Part shown: piece after piece, positions 9,602 to 17,713 of the stretch
Position numbering within the stretch: position 1 is the stretch's first letter
How the letters are laid out: each line of letters starts with the position of its first letter
Assembly: GCA_964564625.1 (NCBI GenBank)
Contig: CAZMBE010000016.1
Coordinates: 11,569-75,568, forward strand
Reading direction: 5' to 3'
Length of the DNA: 64,000 nt
Origin: UBA2185 sp964564625
GTDB lineage: Bacteria; Desulfobacterota; Syntrophia; Syntrophales; UBA2185
Program-made: the position numbers and the translations under genes
The notes under the pieces: model-generated
Told to the model about the DNA's origin: nothing
Seen by the model: only the letters and a program-made list of their open reading frames with translations
The model's database searches: none

Positions 9602-10498
9602 ATGAAAAAAACCTTACAGGGAAAAGAAGCCGGTGATCCTGGTCAGGGAGTACCTCCAGGCGGGGTCTGCCTGGAGGATCACGCCTACCCGATTGACTAC
9701 CTGGGAGGCTCGCAGCTTGTAATAGAAGATGCCGATCTTCTCAGATGGGCGGAGAGTATCGGGATATCTCCCAGAAATGCCCAGCTCGAGGCCCTCCAGT
9801 GCAAAATAATTCCGCTCCGCTATGCGAAAAACCTCCGTGCCCTGACTCTTGCCGAACAAAGGAACCTGTGCGAAGGCCGGGCGCTTATATGCGGCTGCGG
9901 AGGCATCGGCGGGGTGCTCGTCAACTTGCTCGCACGAGCGGGAGTGGGTACGCTGCGCCTGGTGGATGGAGGTGTTTTTACGCCCTCCAACCTCAATCGC
10001 CAGTGGTTTTGTGATACACACGCCCTCTCGCGCCCCAAGGCGGAAGTGGCCGCAGAGCACGTGCGGGCAATTAACCCTCTCATAGAGATCGAGGTGGTGT
10101 CCTCTTGCATGGACGAGCATAATGCCGGATCTTTCATCGAGGGGATGGAACTGGTGATGGATACACTTGATACCCCCACGGGAAGTTTTCTTCTGTTGGA
10201 AGCGGCAAAGCACATGGGGATTCCTTTCATTCATGCAACCGCGACCGGATGGTGGGGGCAAATCAGCACATTCCTTCCGGGATCTGTCTTTGACCTCCAC
10301 GATGTGTACGGGCAGGAAACAGAACGGGATCCGGCACTGGAGATGATGGGTGCCCTCGGACCGGCTCCTTCCGTGATCGGAAGCCTTGCGGCGTTTGAAG
10401 CGATCCGCCTTCTTTCGGGAAGAAACTCCGCGTACGCTGATCAGCTTCTTTACCTTGATGGTGAGGGCGGGCGAATGGATGTCATTCCCCTTGGATAG
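9602..10498 (+). CDS. ThiF/MoeB/E1-like adenylyltransferase
   Basis: 298 residues from an ATG preceded by AGAGGA; the longer GTG start at 9515 is excluded because it lies upstream of the promoter. The E1-superfamily nucleotide site GCGGIGGVLVNLLARAG begins at about residue 98. It is followed by the LVDGG acidic residue, SNLNRQ (the conserved Arg) and RPKAEVAA (the conserved Lys). The zinc-binding CxxC pairs usual in MoeB are not seen, and no ubiquitin-like sulfur carrier with a C-terminal Gly-Gly is nearby. Members of this family adenylate a protein C-terminus or a small acid, but the partner here is unknown. It is transcribed alone, between a divergent aminotransferase and a convergent CoA-transferase operon. 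Confidence 0.8.
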   Translation: MKKTLQGKEAGDPGQGVPPGGVCLEDHAYPIDYLGGSQLVIEDADLLRWAESIGISPRNAQLEALQCKIIPLRYAKNLRALTLAEQRNLCEGRALICGCGGIGGVLVNLLARAGVGTLRLVDGGVFTPSNLNRQWFCDTHALSRPKAEVAAEHVRAINPLIEIEVVSSCMDEHNAGSFIEGMELVMDTLDTPTGSFLLLEAAKHMGIPFIHATATGWWGQISTFLPGSVFDLHDVYGQETERDPALEMMGALGPAPSVIGSLAAFEAIRLLSGRNSAYADQLLYLDGEGGRMDVIPLG

Positions 10499-10564
10499 GA
10501 GTTGTCTGCCAAGGTGCGGGGCTAATCAACCCTCTCGTACAGGCAAATCCTTGTGATCATAAAA

Positions 10565-10595
10565 AAAGAGCGGTGTTTGAAAAACACCGCTCTTT
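10565..10595 (-). terminator. Intrinsic terminator of the first CoA-transferase operon (possibly bidirectional)
   Basis: A perfect 14-bp stem (AAAGAGCGGTGTTT with its complement), a 3-nt loop, and on the minus strand a run of T from the A-tract at 10561-10567. It lies between the convergent thiF-like gene and the CoA-transferase subunit ending at 10627. Confidence 0.85.
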
Positions 10596-10626
10596 CAGCT
10601 TTTGTGATACTCAGTTTACTCTTCAA

Positions 10627-11394
10627 CTATCCGAGGTAAAAACCGGTCGGGTCAAGACCTCTGAGGATCTTAAGCTCATCCTCATTTGGTGGAGTAGTCT
10701 CTACTACATTGGGGGATACCTTGAGATCCCACGCGCAGGCGGCCTTTATCTTCTCCACGGACTGGCCGGGGAAGAACTCTGCAAGGTACATCTCCTTGGT
10801 GGTCTCATCGAACCGGTAGACGCCCATGGTGCTCACCACACAGTTAGGTCCCCCACCGATCATGCCGAGGGCCTCGCGTTCTCCGGGGCCACCGAGGAAG
10901 CCGGGAGTGGTAATGTATTCACATTTTTCGACGAACTTCTTTTTATCCTGGGGCATAATGGCAAGGACTCTTTTCCCCGAAGTTGCCATGTCGTTGGCGC
11001 CGCCGCTTCCGGCAAAGTAGGTGAAGCTTTCCTTCTTGGACCAGTCCCCTGCACCCGACGAGTTGATGTTGCCGAACTTGTCGATCTGGGCGCCGCCGAT
11101 GAAGGCAACGTCCACCTCGCCGCGCTGCAATGCCGCCATAGTGGCCAGCATGCCGAACGTTGCATCACCCCCGACAAAAGCAGCAGGGTCATCCACGGTG
11201 ATTGCAAGGGCCGGAGGAGTTGTCGCCCGGATGGCGCCACCCTCAGTTAACATAATCATGTTTGGGGCATGCGTGGCAAAGGCATATGCGGCCACCATAA
11301 TTGGCAGTCCCACTCCCACGAAGACAGTCTCTCCGTCTGCAATTTCTCTGGCACAGCGGATTGTCATAAGTTCTGTCAGTTTATAATTAGCCAT
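10627..11394 (-). CDS. CoA-transferase beta subunit, glutaconate CoA-transferase family (copy 1)
   Basis: 255 residues of the class I CoA-transferase beta fold. The Glu of LTEGG (E51) sits where the catalytic glutamate of glutaconate CoA-transferase forms the CoA thioester. Further family segments are FIGGAQIDKFGNINSSG and FAGSGGANDMATSG. It starts 2 nt after its alpha subunit (11397-12434), so the pair is translationally linked and forms a heteromer. The enzyme moves CoA between acyl groups in anaerobic acid or aromatic degradation. Because the homologous IpdAB proteins are ring-opening hydrolases, the reaction is not certain. Confidence 0.85.
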   Translation of the reverse strand: MANYKLTELMTIRCAREIADGETVFVGVGLPIMVAAYAFATHAPNMIMLTEGGAIRATTPPALAITVDDPAAFVGGDATFGMLATMAALQRGEVDVAFIGGAQIDKFGNINSSGAGDWSKKESFTYFAGSGGANDMATSGKRVLAIMPQDKKKFVEKCEYITTPGFLGGPGEREALGMIGGGPNCVVSTMGVYRFDETTKEMYLAEFFPGQSVEKIKAACAWDLKVSPNVVETTPPNEDELKILRGLDPTGFYLG

Positions 11395-11396
11395 AA

Positions 11397-12434
11397 TTAA
11401 TTTCCCCCTTTCTTCGCGGCGAGCGCTGCTTCAAAAGCCGTCAGCCGATCATCCGTATACAGCGGCACACCCTTCCAGCATGTCGGATCATGGTAACCGT
11501 AATCGACACCCAGTTTTGGGCTCGGCGTAAAGCCAAGCTTGGGTTTCAGACGGTCCAGACCCGCCTGGCCGAATTTCGATTTATATTTCTCGATGTACGC
11601 TTCCTGGTCTTTGCAGCCATAGACCCATTCATCGAGGAAGTGCGGGAGAAGTTCTGCGTGCCGCTCATATTTGCCCTGATACTGGCTGAAGCGGATATCC
11701 AGACCGTAGTAGCCGCGGCATGCCGAGGGATGAGCGCCATACGGGCAGTGGACAACGGCCAGGGTTTTGAAGTAAGGAACAATCACGCGGTCCGGATCGG
11801 TTCTGGTTACCTCTGGTTCTATAATTTCTTCGGCGGTAACGATAACACCCCGTTTTGATCCGTTAGCGCCGAATTCATCCGTGACACCTCGTGTTCCATA
11901 AGAGATCACGTTGCCGAGACGGTCGGCCTTCTGAGCATGGATAATGGCCACATCGGCCCGCCAGGCGCGGACAACATTTACCTTCTTGCCGGTGAAAGGA
12001 TCCTCAATTATCCTGAGGTCGGTGGTGTTATACTTTTGCATATCCGTGCCGATATTCCCCCGGATGGGCATGAAGGGAATGCCCATGAAACCTGCCATCA
12101 TGGCGGTAGTAGCACCGAAGTTGGAAATATCATATCTCTTTAAGTGCCCTTTGTTGAATGCCCGGCGAATGGCATAGGGGGCCTTCACATACCAGTTCAT
12201 GATCCAGGCGGTGTGAATTTCCGTCACACAGCCGGCGCCCACCATAATATCCAGACCTCCCACGTCCGTCGAAGATTCGATCGTGGTGAGGTGCCTTTTC
12301 TTCTGTCTGATGATTTCGTGAGTCAGGGCCATGGGGACGTGGATCTGGAAGCCCCCATAGTATACTACATCGCCATCATGGATGAATTTTGATACCGCTT
12401 CTTTGAGCGTCATCCTTTTGTCGATATCTGCCAT
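11397..12434 (-). CDS. CoA-transferase alpha subunit, glutaconate CoA-transferase family (copy 1)
   Basis: 345 residues, first gene of a two-gene operon. The N-terminus KRMTLKEAVSKFIHDGDVVY and the mid-protein AWRADVAIIHAQKADRLGN are family signatures. The C-terminal ~60 residues extend beyond the minimal domain, as in deltaproteobacterial homologues. The AGGAGG before the ATG at 12434 supports the start. The substrate is not deducible; a dicarboxyl or aromatic-derived acyl-CoA would fit the anaerobic setting. A second, divergent pair lies at 16891-18940, so the two operons probably serve different acids. Confidence 0.85.
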   Translation of the reverse strand: MADIDKRMTLKEAVSKFIHDGDVVYYGGFQIHVPMALTHEIIRQKKRHLTTIESSTDVGGLDIMVGAGCVTEIHTAWIMNWYVKAPYAIRRAFNKGHLKRYDISNFGATTAMMAGFMGIPFMPIRGNIGTDMQKYNTTDLRIIEDPFTGKKVNVVRAWRADVAIIHAQKADRLGNVISYGTRGVTDEFGANGSKRGVIVTAEEIIEPEVTRTDPDRVIVPYFKTLAVVHCPYGAHPSACRGYYGLDIRFSQYQGKYERHAELLPHFLDEWVYGCKDQEAYIEKYKSKFGQAGLDRLKPKLGFTPSPKLGVDYGYHDPTCWKGVPLYTDDRLTAFEAALAAKKGGN

Positions 12435-12513
12435 GTAATCCTCCTTTTCTTGTAGTTTAAGATAAAGTTAAAATTATGCCATCACTTTCTGGAAAGTAGC
12501 TCACACCTCCTTC

Positions 12514-12720
12514 CTAGGCCTCAACAAAGCCCCTCGCAATGCGTCTCTCATAACAAGGACGACATAGATAATATACGCGGACATTTCCGCAACCAGTGCC
12601 ATAGAGCTGTAAGAGAAAAGTGCATTCAGGGCAACTCTGCAACATGCATCTGTCCGCACAAAACCTGAACCTTTCCTCAGGCTGGGCACAATCATCGCAT
12701 TCATGGGGGAAAATGGGCAT
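12514..12720 (-). CDS. Small Cys-rich zinc-finger protein
   Basis: 68 residues with many Cys: HECDDC near the N-terminus, then CADRCMLQSCPEC, and a C-terminal block LYGTGCGNVRVYYLCRPCYE. That last block also occurs in the protein at 16182-16364 (VYGTGCGNINPLYLCPVCFD), which is the main argument that this reading frame, not the overlapping one, is real. The spacing suggests two zinc sites. Function is unknown. It lies just upstream of the first CoA-transferase operon on the same strand. The ribosome site is weak. Confidence 0.6.
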   Translation of the reverse strand: MPIFPHECDDCAQPEERFRFCADRCMLQSCPECTFLLQLYGTGCGNVRVYYLCRPCYERRIARGFVEA

Positions 12721-13630
12721 GGTTATTCATTCCATGTATTTTTTGCTGTCACTTACAACAGCCGATGGTATCTTAATAGGGTCAGGCGGGCAATAGCGTA
12801 AACAGCCCAAGGTCGAGAAATACAGCATCTCGCGCGCCAGATTCATATGGTCTTTGATATTCCCCTATTCGTAAAGGAGGATTTCTTTCTACCAAAAAAT
12901 GATCCATTGTGTCAACTATTTTCTGAACCTAAGGGGGTTTTTTTTGATAAGAAATCCCCGAGATGTCAGGAAAAAAATCCATTGATTTTTTATTGAAATC
13001 TGCGGGAAAATGGTGTAAAGCGCATACTATACAATTGTAAAACATAGTACATACAAAGCGGCGGTGCCCTAAAACACAGAAGGTTTCAGGGAATTAACCC
13101 TGATAGATAAAAGTTTCCCTACTATGCAAACTTTGGAAAGGAGCAGATCATATATGTGATTCCCGCAGTCCTCATGGATAACGATTGACGAATAGTATCG
13201 ATAGAGAGCTGCAACAAAGATAGTAATCGACACGTGTGCCGCGTGCTGCGGGGGATGGAGGAGAAAGTCCTTCAGGTAACCGCTTCTGCCGGCGTTGACT
13301 TGCCTCATCTGTGGCCAAGCTCACGTTCCAACGAAATGCCGCCACTTCCAGAGCATGGCAATCATTTCCTGTGTCACCTCAATCTTTTGCCAAAAGCATC
13401 CGATATACCTTGTACTGAAATATTGTCTCCTCTTTTTTCAGTTCCAGAGGGGGTGCGACCCGGAACACACCCCTTCCACAGATGCTACGCTGATATTACC
13501 GAAGGAGGCAGCTGTCCGTTTCCAGGACGCGGCAATGAGAATTTTGATCCGAGGAAATCATTGAAGGGAATAAAAGTTTTTAGAACAGTGAGAATTCTTT
13601 AAAAACACACGATAAGTTATAGGTAACACA
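12721..13630. other. Long intergenic stretch
   Basis: About 910 nt without a convincing gene. A 90-codon frame starting at TTG 13295 contains CLICGQ and several further Cys and might be a decayed zinc finger, but it lacks a proper start and family match. No strong terminator or promoter was recognised; short AT-rich segments near 12880-13060 have no clear structure. Confidence 0.4.
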
Positions 13631-14197
13631 ATGCAACAAAAACACATGGAAGCGGGTTGTGAAAATGACAACCGGAATAAACTGCTGGAAAGATATTTGA
13701 AATACCGGCATTACTACGCAGGCTTTGATATTTCTGGCTTCGATGGGTATGGGAGGGCCGTATATGCCCCGCTCCTCCCCGTGTTTGACCGCTGGTTTGA
13801 AAGGAAGTCTCTGAATGACATTCCCAAGATTATCCCTTTGCTTGAAGATAAACCATTTCTTCATGAGCATCCCGATTTCAGAAAAGAAAGAGGGGATGTG
13901 ATCAACTTTCACATAAAGGTCCTGGCCCTTAGCATGAACGGAATTATACTGGATCAGAACAAGGATGCTGTTTCGAGGCAACAGCTGGGGGACATAGTCT
14001 TTGATGTGAGCAAACATACCAAATCATACGATTATTCCGAATATCTGTGCTTTATGATCACGGTCAGAATGTTTGTCGATATGGTAAAGGAAAAGTTTTC
14101 TCATTTCGGCAACCCCGTGAAAGAGTTGTCTCTTCACGATTTTGCCAATGAAGCCACGTTACATCCAAAACCACCGCCTAGTATCAACATCCTTTGA
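13631..14197 (+). CDS. Conserved protein of unknown family (copy A)
   Basis: 188 residues, soluble, mixed charge. Shared blocks with the protein encoded at 15108-15683 on the other strand include ERYLKYRHYYAG, the AVYAP...FDRWF region, VLALS, SYDYS and the DFANE...KP C-terminus. The level of identity shows recent duplication or strong constraint. No catalytic signature, transmembrane segment or known domain is recognised. The conserved aromatic and His residues (YRHYYAG, DFHIKV-like) would be worth testing as a ligand site. The two copies face each other with an FmdB-type zinc-ribbon gene between them. Confidence 0.75.
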   Translation: MQQKHMEAGCENDNRNKLLERYLKYRHYYAGFDISGFDGYGRAVYAPLLPVFDRWFERKSLNDIPKIIPLLEDKPFLHEHPDFRKERGDVINFHIKVLALSMNGIILDQNKDAVSRQQLGDIVFDVSKHTKSYDYSEYLCFMITVRMFVDMVKEKFSHFGNPVKELSLHDFANEATLHPKPPPSINIL

Positions 14198-14419
14198 GAT
14201 GTGCACCCTTACCACACAACTTTTTCAAAACATGCGATCTCTTGAATTGTATTTTGAAAGACCCCGCTTGTTTGTGAATCCGGCGGCCGGCGCAGCCTTC
14301 TTTACTACTTTGCGGGCTTTTTGATTCTTTCTTACAACACCATCACCTGCTTCTTCATCCCTCTCTTTTCTCATTTCTATGATTTGCTGCCTCCTCATGG
14401 GTCTACCGGACTCAATCAT

Positions 14420-14767
14420 TTACTTTCCCGGAGGCTTGCCGTCTTTCGTCGGCCATTCCCCCTTGGCCAGCTTTCCCACTGTTTCTTTACACTCTTCGGG
14501 TATCTCGCCACCTCTGCTTGTTCGTTCAACCCATTGAGCGATAGCTTTCGGATCATTTTGCTTTAATGCCCGTTCAAATTGACGGTCGGAGCGTATCTCT
14601 TCGTAGACCTGTTTATCCGTTTTACTGCCTATTGCAAACGGAGAAAATATTCGCTCAAGTTTGTCGCTCCCACAATGTGGACAGGAATGAGAAACGGCAG
14701 TAAAGCCCTGTTGATATATGCTGATCTTCTGACCGCAAGCACTACACAAAAACTCATAAATCGGCAT
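14420..14767 (-). CDS. FmdB-family zinc-ribbon protein
   Basis: 115 residues. The N-terminal ~45 residues are the FmdB/CxxC_CxxC zinc ribbon: MPIYEFLCSACGQK, then CPHCGSDKLERIFSPFA. The remaining 70 residues are charged and probably partly helical. FmdB proteins were first noted as putative regulators of formamidase and amidase genes, but the family's function is unresolved. A second FmdB-like gene is at 28424-28672. It sits between the two convergent paralogues of unknown function. Confidence 0.85.
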   Translation of the reverse strand: MPIYEFLCSACGQKISIYQQGFTAVSHSCPHCGSDKLERIFSPFAIGSKTDKQVYEEIRSDRQFERALKQNDPKAIAQWVERTSRGGEIPEECKETVGKLAKGEWPTKDGKPPGK

Positions 14768-15107
14768 CTTTTACCTCTCCTTGTCGATCACATGAACGTT
14801 ACATAAATAGATTCACCCATCCCCTTATTTAAAGGGGGTCGAGGATATTTTTATTTCCTCAGTAAAATCAATCTCAATTTCCCTTGACAGAATCGACACT
14901 GAACAGGTGGTTCATACGAAGATATAGTCACGGTACATTGAAATGAGAACGCTTGCTGTACGAGACAGGCATGAAGGAAATTGCTTTATTAATAGTATCT
15001 TATAACGATTTTGCCTCTCTGTGTCAACAGACCTTTACGTCCAATGATCTTCTATGAACACAAACCCGCAGCTTGTCTGATTTTTTAAAAAAGTGTGGCA
15101 AGTCCAT
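14768..15107. other. Intergenic region
   Basis: About 340 nt between the FmdB-type gene and unknown-family copy B. It contains a G-run (AAAGGGGGTCGAGG) near 14830 but no gene or hairpin that I can support. Confidence 0.4.
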
Positions 15108-15683
15108 TTACCACGGAATATGTATCACTTCCCGTGGTTTCGGATTCAGCGTGTCCTCATTGGCAAAATCACGCAAGGAGAGGTCGGAGACAAGGCTTCC
15201 GAAATGGGCATATGTATCTTTTAGCATCTCTATAAACAATCTTACGGTAATGGAAAAACACAAGCGGTCGGAATAATCATATGACCGGGTATGCCTGCCC
15301 ACGTTATAGATGACATCCCCCAGAAACTGCCTCGAAACGGCATTCCTGTTTTCATCCAGAATAACCCCGTCCAGACTGAGGGCCAGCACTTTTATGTGAA
15401 AATCGATCACTTCCCCCGTTTCTTTCCTGAATTCGGGATGATCAGGAAGAGAGAGTTTCTCCCCCAGCAGAGGTGTGATCAGGAAAACATCATCCGTAGC
15501 CTTCCTTTGAAACCACCTATCGAACAGCGGAAGGTGCGGGGCATATACCGCTTTTCCATACTCACCAAAGCCTGAGAGGTCCAGCCCGGCATAATAGTGC
15601 CGGTATTTCAGGTATCTTTCCTCAAGCTTATTACGGCCGACCTGTTCAGAACCTGCGAGTGCGATTTTTTCAAAGTCTGTCAC
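15108..15683 (-). CDS. Conserved protein of unknown family (copy B)
   Basis: 191 residues, closely similar along its whole length to the product of 13631-14197. Identical blocks include ERYLKYRHYYAG, FHIKVLALS, AVSRQ.LGD, SYDYS and LSLxDFANExTLxPKP. Differences are spread evenly, so both copies look to be under selection and not decaying. Its function is unknown. It is transcribed toward copy A, giving an inverted-repeat-like gene arrangement around the FmdB zinc ribbon. Confidence 0.75.
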   Translation of the reverse strand: MTDFEKIALAGSEQVGRNKLEERYLKYRHYYAGLDLSGFGEYGKAVYAPHLPLFDRWFQRKATDDVFLITPLLGEKLSLPDHPEFRKETGEVIDFHIKVLALSLDGVILDENRNAVSRQFLGDVIYNVGRHTRSYDYSDRLCFSITVRLFIEMLKDTYAHFGSLVSDLSLRDFANEDTLNPKPREVIHIPW

Positions 15684-16181
15684 AAGAAAAAACCCCGTCT
15701 AATTTTTTTATCCGCACCTGAAAGAGCACACCGCCCGGATTCAAGCCCCAAAGCATTCTGCCTCTGACAGAAGGACGCCGCAAAGGCAGTGACATGCCAA
15801 GCCGCGTGCGTTCCCCATGCCGAGGGAAGAAGGCCCATTCTCGGCGCAAACACTTCAGATTGTCTTTTGTAACAATGTGGAGTACGTATCCGTTAAAACT
15901 TCGCCGCAGCTGCCGGTACTATTCTCATGGAGATCCATAAACGCTGCGCAGGCAACATCAACGTTCTGCTCTATTCCTCAGGTTACGCATTGAAGGAAAT
16001 AGAAGAGCGCTATAGTTTTTTACACTCCATGGAAGGCGTTATTCCTTCCATGGCCTGAACCGCGAACTGTCACCGTGCTTCGGCACCGGGACAGGCACAT
16101 ACATTCGCCATCTCTGATCCACGGAGTCAGCCCCCGGTGGATATATTATGGATAAATTTGTCTCCCTGAACCTTACCTTGT
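15684..16181. other. Intergenic region
   Basis: About 500 nt between copy B and the small Cys-rich gene, GC-rich in its first half. No frame with a ribosome site, no known repeat and no obvious structural RNA were recognised. Confidence 0.4.
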
Positions 16182-16364
16182 TTACCCGGGATTGCATTGA
16201 TTGACGTCCGGGTCATCAAAGCAGACAGGACACAGATAAAGAGGATTGATATTCCCGCATCCCGTCCCGTACACGCTGTAGTTTACGCATTCATTGCAGA
16301 GAGGAACGCCGCAGCCGCTGCAGATGAAAACCGTCTTCTTCTCCTTACACTGGGCACATACCAT
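16182..16364 (-). CDS. Small zinc-finger protein, YGTGCGN family
   Basis: 60 residues from the ATG at 16364, which has GGAGGG 7 nt upstream; a longer upstream frame lacks a ribosome site. Eight or more Cys form CAQC, CSGCGVPLCNEC and LCPVC motifs, resembling a B-box/RING-like treble clef. VYGTGCGNINPLYLCPVC is shared with the protein at 12514-12720. Function unknown; small size and zinc ligands suggest a protein- or nucleic-acid-binding accessory. It lies downstream of another Cys-rich gene (16463-16675). Confidence 0.65.
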   Translation of the reverse strand: MVCAQCKEKKTVFICSGCGVPLCNECVNYSVYGTGCGNINPLYLCPVCFDDPDVNQCNPG

Positions 16365-16462
16365 GATTGATCCCTCCTGATGATTGTGTTGTATGTGATA
16401 TGTTGTAAAAATAGGCAGGCTTTGCCGGACCGAAACTGCGCCATAGTTGCTGACCGATCCGG

Positions 16463-16675
16463 TTAAATGGATTTGATCTTGACTTTGAGAACCAGTATTT
16501 GTCCGTCTGTCGGTCCTAATCCAAAGCCATGTTTTAAAAAGCATTCTTCACAAAGATAACACCAGAGATCCAACTCGGTTCTCGCATTATACCCGGCTAC
16601 CTTTCCACAGACAAGGCAATTAGGTAATGTATCAACTTCTAATTCATCACACCAATCTTTATACAACTCTTTCAT
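16463..16675 (-). CDS. Small CxxC zinc-ribbon protein
   Basis: 70 residues with NCLVCGK and CYLCEEC pairs 25 residues apart, a simple zinc ribbon, followed by a short C-terminal beta-like tail. GGAAGT precedes the ATG. It shares strand and neighbourhood with the 60-residue Cys-rich protein downstream, so the two may be co-expressed. No family is recognised. Confidence 0.55.
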   Translation of the reverse strand: MKELYKDWCDELEVDTLPNCLVCGKVAGYNARTELDLWCYLCEECFLKHGFGLGPTDGQILVLKVKIKSI

Positions 16676-16847
16676 TCCAGTAACTTCCGCACTTTGTATT
16701 ATATTTCATCAATCCGGAATTATTCCATCCCCACCCTGTAAAGTATAAGGCGGCTCTCTCTTTGTGTCAACCATTTAATAGGTTTCAATCCAGTCTATCG
16801 AAAGAGCTCACTTGCAGTAGTTTTTATGCAAGAATACCTAAAAATGA

Positions 16848-16871
16848 GTGGCACGCCTTACAGCGTGCCAC
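16848..16871 (-). terminator. Intrinsic terminator of the second CoA-transferase operon
   Basis: A perfect 9-bp stem (GTGGCACGC with its complement) and 6-nt loop, 20 nt after the stop of the beta subunit at 16891. On the minus strand it is followed by TCATTTTT. Confidence 0.75.
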
Positions 16872-16890
16872 CACAATGACTAAAAAACTC

Positions 16891-17685
16891 TTACGCTTCA
16901 ACGGTTTTTCCGAGGAAGTACCGTTCCGGATCAACTTCCGTCACCATCAGCTTCAACTGTTCCTGCGTAGGCAGTGCCATGGGCTTTACATCTGGAGAAA
17001 TAGTCAGTTTCAGTTCACATCTCTCCTGAATTCCCTCGACGGATAGGCTGGGATGGTATTCCAAAAGTACCATTTTGTTCGTATTGCCCACATCGAAGCC
17101 GAACAACGCGACATCCGTCACCACCCTGTAGGGGCCCCTGCCATGAACCCCTGCCTTCCACCGGTAATCTTTCGAGCCGTCACCAAAGCCGAGACTGGTG
17201 ATATAGTACACCTTTTCCCGGAATCTGCGTTTTTCCAACGCCATAATGGCGATGATCCTGTCGCTGTTTGCCGCCATGGCGCCGGCGCCGCCGCTTCCGG
17301 GGAATCTGACCTTCGGCTTCTCATACTCACCGAAGCAGGTGGAGTTTATATTCCCATATGTATCTATCTCCGCCCCGCCGATGAAGGCATAATCGGACCA
17401 GCCTCTCTGCTGTCCCTCAAACACAGCGCACAATCCCTTCACCATACAGGAGCGGGTACCCGCCCTGACGTCTCCCACGGAGAGGGGCAAACCCATCCAC
17501 AGGATTGGGCCGAGGGAACCACCCTCAAAGATAAGCGATAAGTTCGGCGCCCAGGTTCGCTGGGCAAAAAGCGAGGCGAGCATGGGCAACCCGGTTCCGA
17601 CGAAGACGACCGTTTTATCCTCCAGGCATCTCGCTCCCGTCAAGCAAAGCACTTCAAATGGACCAGCTTTTATTTTTTCTGTCAT
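16891..17685 (-). CDS. CoA-transferase beta subunit, glutaconate CoA-transferase family (copy 2)
   Basis: 264 residues. IFEGGSLGPIL carries the Glu (E54) aligned with the family's catalytic glutamate, and FIGGAEIDTYGNINSTC and FPGSGGAGAMAANSDRI match the CoA-transferase beta fold. It is clearly diverged from copy 1 (10627-11394), though the same blocks are recognisable. It follows its alpha partner by 28 nt. It is likely a heteromeric acyl-CoA transferase or IpdB-like hydrolase subunit. Confidence 0.85.
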   Translation of the reverse strand: MTEKIKAGPFEVLCLTGARCLEDKTVVFVGTGLPMLASLFAQRTWAPNLSLIFEGGSLGPILWMGLPLSVGDVRAGTRSCMVKGLCAVFEGQQRGWSDYAFIGGAEIDTYGNINSTCFGEYEKPKVRFPGSGGAGAMAANSDRIIAIMALEKRRFREKVYYITSLGFGDGSKDYRWKAGVHGRGPYRVVTDVALFGFDVGNTNKMVLLEYHPSLSVEGIQERCELKLTISPDVKPMALPTQEQLKLMVTEVDPERYFLGKTVEA

Positions 17686-17713
17686 TTTACATCCCTCCGA
17701 GTATTATTTTCGT

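Noticed and set aside
9614..10300. 228-codon minus-strand frame
   Set aside because: Antisense to the thiF-like gene with its strong promoter; composition shadow.
12501..12704. Alternative minus-strand frame overlapping the Cys-rich protein
   Set aside because: It shares no sequence with any paralogue, while the other frame matches the 16182 protein block YGTGCGN.
13295..13564. Cys-containing 90-codon frame as a zinc-finger gene
   Set aside because: TTG start without ribosome site, irregular Cys spacing and no matching paralogue; kept only as a possible decayed fragment.
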